Source: G963674955 sp963674955
GTDB lineage: Bacteria > Desulfobacterota > Desulfovibrionia > Desulfovibrionales > Desulfovibrionaceae
Assembly: GCA_963674955.2 (NCBI GenBank)
Contig: CAXXKR010000004.1
Span: forward strand, 1,302,001 to 1,366,000
Length of the DNA stretch: 64,000 bases
Direction: 5' to 3'
In this document: positions 26,195-33,953 of the stretch, in pieces
Numbering within the stretch: position 1 is the stretch's first letter
Layout: each line of letters begins with the position of its first letter
Translations under genes and position numbers: made by a program
Notes under the pieces: generated by a model
What the model saw: only the letters and a program-made list of their open reading frames with translations
Databases searched by the model: none
Told to the model about the DNA's origin: nothing

Positions 26195-27595
26195 TCAAAA
26201 GTCGAAATAAATGAACTTGGCCGTGGTTCCGCCCGTGGCCACGCCGATGGCCACGACCCAGGCCGTGGCTATGGTGTACCAAAAAACCAGAGGATGGGCC
26301 TTGTTGACGAATCGCCGGACCAAATCGTGGCTGTCCAGGGGGTGGGTGAGCATGAAGGCCCCGATGATCAGCAGGTAGGTATTGTTGGCCTGAAAAAACT
26401 CGGAAAACCCGGCATACCCGGCGGTGAATGGTCCGCAAGCCACCCTGAGCACCGTGTCCATGTTCGGGGAGCGAAAAAGTATCCAGGCGGCGGTGACGAA
26501 GAGAAAGGTCAGGCCGACTCCCAGCCATTTGGGCAGGGTCTTGTCCGCACCCCCCGGACGCAGGCTTTTCGCCATGTGGCAAACCACAATCCCGACGCCG
26601 TGGACCAGGCCCCAGGCCACGAAGGTCCAGTTGGCGCCGTGCCACAGGCCGCAAAGGCCCATGGCCGCCATCAGGTTGCGTACCTTGGAGGCCGCGCCCT
26701 GCCTGTTGCCGCCGAGGGGAATGTAAATGTAGTCCCTGATCCAGTTGGAAAGGGTTATGTGCCATTTGCGCCAGAACTCGGCGGCGGATGCGGCAAGATA
26801 AGGGCGGGAAAAGTTGTTGGGCAGGTCGATACCCAGAATCACTGCCACGCCGATGGCCATGTCCGTGTAGCCGCTGAAATCGCAATAAATCTGAACGGAA
26901 AATCCGAAAATGGCCACAAGATAATCCCAGGCGGAAAGACCCGTGCCGCCGTCATAGACCCTCTGCACGGCCTGGGCCATGACGTCGGCAAAGACCATCT
27001 TCTTGAACAGGCCAAGGGTGAAGATGGAAAGACCCACGGTAAAGGCCCTCTCCTCCTTGGGCTTGGGCCTGTCCAGCTGCGGTATGAGCTCCCTGGGCCG
27101 CAGGATGGGACCGGCGATAAGCTGGGGGAAAAAAAGCGTAAACCCGGAAAACGTTCCCAAACGCCGCTCGACCCGGTAATCTCCCCGATAGATATCCACC
27201 AGATAGGCGATCATGGTGAAAGTCACGAAGGAGATGCCAAGAGGCAGGGGTATGTGCAGCAGCTTTTCAGTTGCTCCGGTGAAAGCTCCCAACAGGTCGA
27301 GATAAATAAAATTAGTGTACTTGAAGATCGCCAGGGGCAGAAGCAGCAGGACCACCAGCACCGTCAGCCGTTTTTTTTGCGCGGACCTGTTTCCCGGCCT
27401 GCCGAGCCAGAGGCCGCCCAGATAGGAAAGCAGGATCAGGAGGCAGGGCACCCAGGTGAGCATGGGGTTCCAGTAGCCGTAGAAATAGATGCTGCCGGCT
27501 ATTATCAAGAGCAGCCGCCACCTTTGCGGGGTCAGCGAATGCAGAAGAAAATAGACCAGAAAGAAAAGCAGAAAAGGCAGAGAACTGAATATCAC
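26195..27595 (-). CDS. MBOAT family O-acyltransferase (AlgI-like)
   Basis: 466 residues from GTG 27595, which gives the standard start VIFSSLPFLLFFLVYF; a GTG at 27655 adds 20 atypical residues. It has about ten membrane segments. Catalytic marks are RKWHITLSNWIRDYIYIPLGG and the conserved His in GLWHGANWTFVAWG. AlgI-type proteins move an acyl (usually acetyl) group across the inner membrane to a periplasmic transferase. The SGNH partner follows directly. Together they should O-acetylate the polymer made by this locus. Confidence 0.92.
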   Translation of the reverse strand: MIFSSLPFLLFFLVYFLLHSLTPQRWRLLLIIAGSIYFYGYWNPMLTWVPCLLILLSYLGGLWLGRPGNRSAQKKRLTVLVVLLLLPLAIFKYTNFIYLDLLGAFTGATEKLLHIPLPLGISFVTFTMIAYLVDIYRGDYRVERRLGTFSGFTLFFPQLIAGPILRPRELIPQLDRPKPKEERAFTVGLSIFTLGLFKKMVFADVMAQAVQRVYDGGTGLSAWDYLVAIFGFSVQIYCDFSGYTDMAIGVAVILGIDLPNNFSRPYLAASAAEFWRKWHITLSNWIRDYIYIPLGGNRQGAASKVRNLMAAMGLCGLWHGANWTFVAWGLVHGVGIVVCHMAKSLRPGGADKTLPKWLGVGLTFLFVTAAWILFRSPNMDTVLRVACGPFTAGYAGFSEFFQANNTYLLIIGAFMLTHPLDSHDLVRRFVNKAHPLVFWYTIATAWVVAIGVATGGTTAKFIYFDF

Positions 27596-27770
27596 GCCTG
27601 GACCCGTTGACCTGGACTGTGTTTGGTGAATCAGGGCGGATGCCGCCGCGGTCACTGAAACCGCGAGACTCCTGTTGCGCCACTGTGAATGAACCCCTTT
27701 AATCCAAAGGATATGAACAGTAAAGTTCAGCCTTGCCCGAATGCCGTTGAAAAACGGACAATGATCGGCA

Positions 27771-27799
27771 TTGATTTGTGAAATGGCTTTTAATATAAG
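27771..27799 (+). promoter_or_regulatory. sigma-70-type promoter of asnB-like gene
   Basis: TTGATT (27771-27776), 17-base spacer, TATAAG (27794-27799), 94 bases before the start of the asparagine-synthase-like gene. The region 27596-27893 separates the divergent MBOAT and asnB-like genes and contains no other supported feature. Confidence 0.55.
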
Positions 27800-27893
27800 G
27801 ACGCATCCCTATGAGCTTGACGCCGGAACCATCCATCAGACAACCAGCCACGCCCAGGGCCGTTATCGGCCAAGGAAACAGGACGGAAGACAC

Positions 27894-29756
27894 ATGTGCG
27901 GAATAGCGGGCATACTCGCCCCCGGCAAGGATGCGCGGGAACTGGAGCCGGTGCTGGAAAGCCTTTTGGAGGGCATCAGGCACCGCGGTCCCGACGATTC
28001 CGGGCGGCTGGTCCAAAGCGGCCTGGCCATTGGCATGCGGCGGCTTAGCATCATCGACATTGAAGGCGGCCATCAGCCCATGACCACTGCGGACGGTCGC
28101 TTCACCATCGTCTACAACGGCGAGGTCTACAATTTCAGGGAGCTGCGCCAAGAATTGAAGGCCAAGGGGCGCGACTTCAGGACGAAATCCGACACGGAAG
28201 CAATCCTCCAGGGCTACGCCGAGTGGGGCGAGGATGTGACCACGCGGCTGAACGGCATGTTCGCCTTCGCCCTGCTGGACAACAAGGCCGGGACCATTTT
28301 CCTGGCCCGCGACCACTTCGGGGTCAAACCGCTCTACTACGTCAGCCAAAAAGGGCTCTTCGCCTTCTGCTCCGAACCCAAGCCGCTCATGAATCTTCCG
28401 GGACTTTCCCTTTCCCTTGATCCGGAAGCCCTGGAAACATATCTGGCCTACAAATACGTTCCGGCTCCAAGGACTTTTCTGAATGAAATAAAAAAGCTGA
28501 CCACGGCCACATCCCTGACCCTGGACGCCGAGTCCCTTGAAGTGAATGAAAGAAAATTCTGGCGGCTCGCTCCCGAACCGATGGATTTGAGTCTGGAACA
28601 GGCCGAGGAAAAACTAGGCCAGCTGCTCAGCGACGCGGTGCGCAGGCAGATGGTCAGCGACGTTCCATTGGGCCTTTTCCTAAGCGGCGGCATCGACTCC
28701 GGGCTGCTGCTCCACGCCGCCTGCCAGGGCCGAAAACCTTCCGAAGTCAATTCCCATACTCTCGGGTTCGAGGAAAAATCCTACGACGAAACCGAATACG
28801 CCAAACTCACGGCCGAGCATCTGGGCGCGACCCACCGCATAGGCTGCCTGCCCATGCCCAAGGCCCGCGACCTGGACGGACTGGTGGACCTCTACGGCGA
28901 GCCTTTCGCCAACACCAGCATCCCGCCCTGCTTCCTGCTCAGCAGAAGCGCGGTTGAAAATTTCAAGGTGGCCCTGAGCGGTTCCGGCGGAGACGAACTT
29001 TTCGGCGGATACGACCGTTATTTCGCGGTCAGGCCGCCCCTGCCCCTGCGCATGATCCGGCCCTTTTCGCCGCTCATGCTGCCCCTGGTGAAGATGCTGC
29101 CCGTGGGTGCGAACAAGAATTCCCTGATCACGTTCGCCAGACGCTTTTTCGAGCTGAACTGCGCCGCGCCGGAGATGCGCCATGCACTGGCCGTGCGGCT
29201 GTTCATGCCCGACGCCCTGGACGAAATATATCCCGGCCGCCCCAAATCAGGCGATCCCATAACCGAAAAATATCTCCGGGCCCCCGGAAGGGACGGGCTG
29301 CAAAAGGCCGCGCTCACGGACATCGCCACCATGATGGCCGACGACTACCTGACCCTGGCCGACCGGACCAGCATGGCCGCTTCCCTTGAGTTGCGGGTTC
29401 CCTTTCTGGACCTGGATTTGGCAAAATTCGCGGTCTCACTGCCCTCGGCCATGAAGATTCGCGGCTGGGAAAAGAAATTTATCCTGCGCCGCTACTCGAA
29501 AGGCAAGCTGCCGGACAAGGTGGTCCGCGGAGCCAAAAAGGGCTTTGAAAGCCCGGTTGGCTCATGGTTCAGGGGAGAACTCGGCCCGGCCCTGATGCAG
29601 AAGGTCAGGGACAGCGGTATTTCAAGAGTCCTTGACGCAGGCCGCATTGAGCGCCTTGTGGACGATCACAAGAACATGCGCGTCGACGGCTCCAAACAAT
29701 TGCTGGGCCTCTACACACTGGCCCACTGGACCGCGGCGAACCGAATCACGATATAA
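27894..29756 (+). CDS. asnB: asparagine synthase (glutamine-hydrolysing)-like amidotransferase
   Basis: 620 residues from ATG 27894, which places the nucleophile Cys at position 2 (MCGIAGILAPG). A longer frame upstream is rejected for that reason. The glutaminase domain (to about 210) has RHRGPDDSG and GEVYNFRELR; the synthetase domain (about 235-600) has the ATP loop LFLSGGIDSG and a late SGSGGDELFGGYDRY. It would transfer amide nitrogen to aspartate, or, as in many exopolysaccharide clusters, to a sugar acid or other carboxyl group. GT4 follows 12 bases later, so they share a transcript. Confidence 0.88.
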   Translation: MCGIAGILAPGKDARELEPVLESLLEGIRHRGPDDSGRLVQSGLAIGMRRLSIIDIEGGHQPMTTADGRFTIVYNGEVYNFRELRQELKAKGRDFRTKSDTEAILQGYAEWGEDVTTRLNGMFAFALLDNKAGTIFLARDHFGVKPLYYVSQKGLFAFCSEPKPLMNLPGLSLSLDPEALETYLAYKYVPAPRTFLNEIKKLTTATSLTLDAESLEVNERKFWRLAPEPMDLSLEQAEEKLGQLLSDAVRRQMVSDVPLGLFLSGGIDSGLLLHAACQGRKPSEVNSHTLGFEEKSYDETEYAKLTAEHLGATHRIGCLPMPKARDLDGLVDLYGEPFANTSIPPCFLLSRSAVENFKVALSGSGGDELFGGYDRYFAVRPPLPLRMIRPFSPLMLPLVKMLPVGANKNSLITFARRFFELNCAAPEMRHALAVRLFMPDALDEIYPGRPKSGDPITEKYLRAPGRDGLQKAALTDIATMMADDYLTLADRTSMAASLELRVPFLDLDLAKFAVSLPSAMKIRGWEKKFILRRYSKGKLPDKVVRGAKKGFESPVGSWFRGELGPALMQKVRDSGISRVLDAGRIERLVDDHKNMRVDGSKQLLGLYTLAHWTAANRITI

Positions 29757-29768
29757 GGAGAATCAGGG

Positions 29769-30908
29769 GTGAAGATCACCTTTTTCTGTCACGAATACCC
29801 GCCCACGGGCGGCGGCGCGGCAACGGCCGTGGACAAGATAACAGCCTGCATGGCCGAACAGGGGCACGCCATCCAGCTCGTGACCATAGGCTACGGGCAA
29901 TTCCCGGAAAGGGAAATCGACTCCCTGGGCCGGGAGATAGTGCGCCTTGAAGGGGGAAGAAAAAAGCTTCTCTCGCCGGGTTCCATGGAGCTTCTGCGCG
30001 CCCACCTGGCCTTCCGGTTCAAGTCGGAAAAATTCGTCCGCGCATTCAGTCCGCAGGCCATAGTCTCCTTTTTCGCCTTTCCCGCTGGGCTGACAGCCAA
30101 ACGTCTGGCTAAAAAAATTAACCTGCCCCTGATGGTCTCCCTGAGAGGCTCGGACATACCCGGATTCTCGGACGCCCGCTGGGGCATGATGCGCCTGTTC
30201 CTGAAATGGGTGGTGCGCCCGGCCTGGAAAAACGCGGATATCCTGACCACGGGCGGGGTCCGCCTGACCGCACTGGCCCAGAGCTTCCTGCCGGAAAAAC
30301 CGGTCCTGAACATCCCAAACGGCACGGACACGGACCGTTTCAGCCCCGATCCCGCCCAAAAGGCCGAAGGTCCGCTAAGGCTTCTCTATGTGGGGCAACT
30401 CATCGAGCGCAAGCGCATCCTTGAACTCATGGATAGCCTGAACAATCTGAGCGGACAGAGGATCAGTCTGACCGTGGTCGGAGACGGACCCTTGAGGGTC
30501 AAGGTCATGGAAATGGCCCGAAGCCTGCCGGAAAACGTTTCGGTCATCGTTCTCGGGCACCAGAAACGGGAAGCCATGCCCGACATATACCGCGCAAACG
30601 ATGTATTGGCCCAGATTTCCAAGGCCGAAGGGTTTTCAAACGTCATGCTGGAGGGGCTGTCCTCCGGGCTGGCCCTCATCGTCTCCAGGGCCGTGGCCGA
30701 CGAGTTGCCAATCGAACGCGCGGGTTTCGCCCTGGACGAGGTGAATGCCCAAAGCGTGGGGCAATGTCTGCGCACCCTTGCCGATGACCCGGTCTTGTTG
30801 GCGGAAAAAAAGACAAACGCCCGGATCATGGCCGAATCCATGAGCTGGGACAATACCGCGCAAGGCTACATCAAGGCCTTGGAAAAGGCCCTGGCCCGAA
30901 AAGCCTAG
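29769..30908 (+). CDS. family 4 glycosyltransferase
   Basis: 379 residues with the two-lobed GT-B layout. ITFFCHEYPPTGGGAA opens the acceptor lobe. The donor lobe from about residue 190 has LRLLYVGQLIERKRI and ISKAEGFSNVMLEGLSSGL, the EX7E-type nucleotide-sugar site of GT4 enzymes. It is cytoplasmic and adds one sugar during polymer assembly. GTG start with AAGGAG 8 bases upstream. It overlaps the convergent acetyltransferase by 4 bases at the stop codons. Confidence 0.92.
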   Translation: MKITFFCHEYPPTGGGAATAVDKITACMAEQGHAIQLVTIGYGQFPEREIDSLGREIVRLEGGRKKLLSPGSMELLRAHLAFRFKSEKFVRAFSPQAIVSFFAFPAGLTAKRLAKKINLPLMVSLRGSDIPGFSDARWGMMRLFLKWVVRPAWKNADILTTGGVRLTALAQSFLPEKPVLNIPNGTDTDRFSPDPAQKAEGPLRLLYVGQLIERKRILELMDSLNNLSGQRISLTVVGDGPLRVKVMEMARSLPENVSVIVLGHQKREAMPDIYRANDVLAQISKAEGFSNVMLEGLSSGLALIVSRAVADELPIERAGFALDEVNAQSVGQCLRTLADDPVLLAEKKTNARIMAESMSWDNTAQGYIKALEKALARKA

Positions 30909-31627
30909 CCTTGGTGGCAGTGGAAGATGTGCACCGCGCTCTTGATGCGGTATCCGAGCTTGGCGTAGAGGTTCAGCGAGGGGATGTTGGCCAGCTGGGT
31001 ACCCACCTGAAATCTCCCGCAGTCCCTGAAGTTATTCTCGGCGAACTCGATCATGCCCTGGGCCGCCCTTTTCTTGCGGCAGGATTTGTCCACGGCCACC
31101 AGATCGATCTTGAAAAACCCGTCTCCCACGATAAGTTGCAGAAACCCGGCCACCCGGCCCTGGTTCAGGGCCACGACCATGTGCGTACCGCGCTTGCCTG
31201 CGAAAAAATTACCGGCCCACTGGCCCTTGATCCTGTCGGCCAGGGAATTATCCATGAGCGGGTCAAGGTGAAAGCGGCTGTAGACGAAATTACCTGACGC
31301 CACATTGACCACGCCTTCCCGGTCCACGGCCTCCGCGAACCGGATCTCCAAGGGACAACCGCTTTCAAGGCCTGATGGAGCGGCCTTTTCCAGATCAACG
31401 TCCGTGCTGACTAGCATGAAGCCCAATGACGAGAGATAATTGGTTGATTCCAGGTCGTTGATGGGAATCTTGGACTGGATGAAGCTCCTGCCGCCGGGCA
31501 GAGGCGTGGAAGGCTCGCCGGAGCGGGAAAGGATATCCGGGTTCAGGGCGAGGTTGAAGGCCGGACAGCCGAGATGCCCGCCCAGCCAAGCGTCCTCCTT
31601 GAGTTCAACCGGATGTCCGAAGCGCAT
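30905..31627 (-). CDS. GNAT family N-acetyltransferase
   Basis: 240 residues from ATG 31627, after GGAGGGG. The C-terminal GNAT fold is seen in HMVVALNQGRVAGFLQL, IDLVAVDKSCRKKRAAQGM (acetyl-CoA pyrophosphate loop, R-K-K-R-A) and LYAKLGYRI. The N-terminal 80 residues fit the larger N-domain of WecD-like sugar acetyltransferases. It most likely acetylates the amino sugar made by the aminotransferase and epimerase upstream on the same strand. Confidence 0.85.
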   Translation of the reverse strand: MRFGHPVELKEDAWLGGHLGCPAFNLALNPDILSRSGEPSTPLPGGRSFIQSKIPINDLESTNYLSSLGFMLVSTDVDLEKAAPSGLESGCPLEIRFAEAVDREGVVNVASGNFVYSRFHLDPLMDNSLADRIKGQWAGNFFAGKRGTHMVVALNQGRVAGFLQLIVGDGFFKIDLVAVDKSCRKKRAAQGMIEFAENNFRDCGRFQVGTQLANIPSLNLYAKLGYRIKSAVHIFHCHQG

Positions 31628-31691
31628 TACCCCTCCAGCCGGATAAGGCGAATAAATCAATCAGGCCGAATATCCCGGCCTTATCATACTG

Positions 31692-32807
31692 CTAGGCCAG
31701 GCATTTGGCCACGGCCTCGGCCATTGCGTCAATTTCCCCTTCGGTGAGCATGGGAAACATGGGCAGGGTCACTATCTTCGCGGCCACCTCTTCCGTAACC
31801 GGAAGGTCGTCCTTCAAGTGTTCGGCATAGGCCGGGTGCTGGTGCACAGGAGGCGCGAAATGGACCGAGGCCCCCACGCCCAGACCGTTCAGGTCCTTGA
31901 CGAACTTGTCTCGGCCACCGTTCTTGACCTTGATGGTGAACATTTGGAAGACGTGCTCGCAGTCCGGGTTCTCGACGGGCAGGTCGATTCCCTCAATACC
32001 GGAAAGCCTGTCCATGAGCCTGAAGCTCAGTTTCCGGCGGGCTTCGTTCATGGAATCGATCTTCTTCATCTGCTCCACGCCGATGGTGGCCAGGATGTTG
32101 CTGAGACGGAAATTATATCCTGGCAGTCGCGCGGCACGCGCCCAGCTGTTGCCCTGGGAGGTGCGCTCGAAGGTGGACTTGTCGATGCCGTGGGCCATGA
32201 GGGTCCTGACATCCCTGGCGACTTGGTCATCATTGGTGGTCAGCATGCCGCCTTCGCCCGTGGTGATGTTCTTGGTGGGGAAAAAGGAATAGCAGCCCGT
32301 GCCCCACGATCCGCTTTTCAACCCCTTGTATGTGCCGCCGATGGTCTCGGCTGAATCCTCGATGACCGCCAGCCCGTGCTTCCCGGCAAAGGCCGTGATC
32401 TTGTCCATGTCGCAGCACTGGCCCGCGTAATGGACCACCATTATGGCCTCGGTGCGGGGCGTGAGATACTGCTCCAGCTTGTCCGCGTCCACGTTGCAGT
32501 CGTGGTAGGCGATGTCCACAAAGACCGGATTGGCCCCGGCGGTGGCGATGGCGTTGGCCGAGGCCACGAAGGTGAAGCTCGGCACCAGCACGTCGCCGGT
32601 TATGCCCTGGGCCAACACCGCCAGAAACAGGGCCGAGGTGCAGGAGTTCATGGCCACGGCGTGCTTCACGCCGAGATAGGAGGCGAATGATTCCTCGAAT
32701 TCCGTGGTCTTGGGTCCGTGGGTCAGCCAGCCGCTGAGCAGAACCTCTTCCACGGCTTTCAGTTCTTCCGGGCCGATCTGCGGCCTGCAAAGGGGTATCT
32801 TATTCAT
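31692..32807 (-). CDS. DegT/DnrJ/EryC1/StrS aminotransferase
   Basis: 371 residues. Sugar-aminotransferase marks are PLCRPQIGPEELKAVEEVL, SGWLTHGPKTTEFE and the PLP lysine K179 in FFPTKNITTGEGG. A matching GYNFRLSNILATIG and PPVHQHPAY occur later. It transfers an amino group to a keto-sugar nucleotide. Its start overlaps the epimerase end by 8 bases, and the N-acetyltransferase follows, giving a logical pathway: epimerise or oxidise, aminate, acetylate. Confidence 0.93.
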   Translation of the reverse strand: MNKIPLCRPQIGPEELKAVEEVLLSGWLTHGPKTTEFEESFASYLGVKHAVAMNSCTSALFLAVLAQGITGDVLVPSFTFVASANAIATAGANPVFVDIAYHDCNVDADKLEQYLTPRTEAIMVVHYAGQCCDMDKITAFAGKHGLAVIEDSAETIGGTYKGLKSGSWGTGCYSFFPTKNITTGEGGMLTTNDDQVARDVRTLMAHGIDKSTFERTSQGNSWARAARLPGYNFRLSNILATIGVEQMKKIDSMNEARRKLSFRLMDRLSGIEGIDLPVENPDCEHVFQMFTIKVKNGGRDKFVKDLNGLGVGASVHFAPPVHQHPAYAEHLKDDLPVTEEVAAKIVTLPMFPMLTEGEIDAMAEAVAKCLA

Positions 32808-33816
32808 CGCCGCTTTCGTCCTCGGGCCAGGGATCGGGTTGTTCGTGAATCTGGCGCAAATAGTCGATGTAAACGGGAATTCCAGTTTCCAGGGTGTATT
32901 GGGGCTTGTAGCCCAAAAGCCTGCCCGCCTTTTCTATGGAAAGGGAGCCGCGCTTGGGGCGGTGTCCCCTGTGGGGCAACACCTTGATGTCCAGGTTGGG
33001 AATGTATTTCTGCACGATCTCCGCATATTCCAGCAATGAGCGGCCCTGGCCGGTGGTGATGTTGAAGGTCTCGTTTTCCACGTCCGGGGTGATGGTGGCC
33101 AGCACCAGCCCCTGGGCGATGTCCTCCACGTATGTGAAGTCCAGCATGGCTTCGCCGCCGCCGTGCAGTTCCAGGGTCTCGCCCCTCAATGCGTTTTCGA
33201 TGAATATCTGGCTGACCCGGCGGTTGGCATCGGTGGGGCCGTAGACCGCCGAGGGACGGACGATGTTGTACTTGATGCCGTGGCGCCTGCCGTAGGCCTC
33301 GATAAGGGTCTCGATGGCGTACTTTGTGGCGCCGTAGATGTCCTTGGGCTTCTTGGGGTGGTCTTCGGGACAGGGGATTTCCAGAAAATCGCCGTAGACC
33401 ATGCTTGAGGAGGCGTAGACCAGGCGCTTGACGAAAGAAAATTCAGGCAGCGCGTCCAGGATGTTCACCGTGCCGCCGAGGATGCTGCTCACGGCCTCTT
33501 CAGGATGGTGAAAGCTCAGGTCGGCAAGGGGCATGTTGGCCATGTGGATGATGGCCTCGGGCTCGTGCCTGGAGATCACGTCGCGCAGGTTCAGCTTGTG
33601 CCGCGTGTCGCCGCGCTCGAAAATGCATTTGTCCTTGATGCCCCTGAAGCGGTAGGCCAGATGCTTGTGGTACTGGCTTTCCAGGGGTGAAATGTACTGG
33701 ATGTACTCGTCGTAGATTACCGGCTGGTAACCGCGTTTCAAGAGATTCCTGCAAATAAAGGACCCGATGAATCCGGCCCCGCCGGTTACCAAAATCTTTT
33801 TTGATTCAGCGCTCAT
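32800..33816 (-). CDS. NAD-dependent nucleotide-sugar epimerase/dehydratase
   Basis: 338 residues of the extended SDR family. VTGGAGFIGSFICRNLL is the NAD-binding glycine motif, and YGATKYA carries the catalytic Tyr and Lys (YX3K), with SSSMVYGD supplying the Ser. HGGGEAMLDFTYVEDIA is the common sugar-epimerase motif. The precise substrate is not known. It begins a minus-strand unit with the aminotransferase and N-acetyltransferase; AGGGAG precedes ATG 33816. Confidence 0.9.
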   Translation of the reverse strand: MSAESKKILVTGGAGFIGSFICRNLLKRGYQPVIYDEYIQYISPLESQYHKHLAYRFRGIKDKCIFERGDTRHKLNLRDVISRHEPEAIIHMANMPLADLSFHHPEEAVSSILGGTVNILDALPEFSFVKRLVYASSSMVYGDFLEIPCPEDHPKKPKDIYGATKYAIETLIEAYGRRHGIKYNIVRPSAVYGPTDANRRVSQIFIENALRGETLELHGGGEAMLDFTYVEDIAQGLVLATITPDVENETFNITTGQGRSLLEYAEIVQKYIPNLDIKVLPHRGHRPKRGSLSIEKAGRLLGYKPQYTLETGIPVYIDYLRQIHEQPDPWPEDESGDE

Positions 33817-33953
33817 TATATCTCCCTATGACCTTGCGGCATTCATATTCAGGCAACGCGGAAGTATGCCCAAGCAAAGTTCGGTTGTCCAGACCAAAAG
33901 AAAAGGCGGGAACAAGTGCGAAGGCTTCATCCCGACCGCAACAGGCTCCGCCC

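Noticed and set aside
26162..27610. 482-codon plus-strand frame over the MBOAT gene
   Set aside because: Antisense to the MBOAT gene, and its Gly/His/Gln-rich translation is typical of a reverse-strand artefact.
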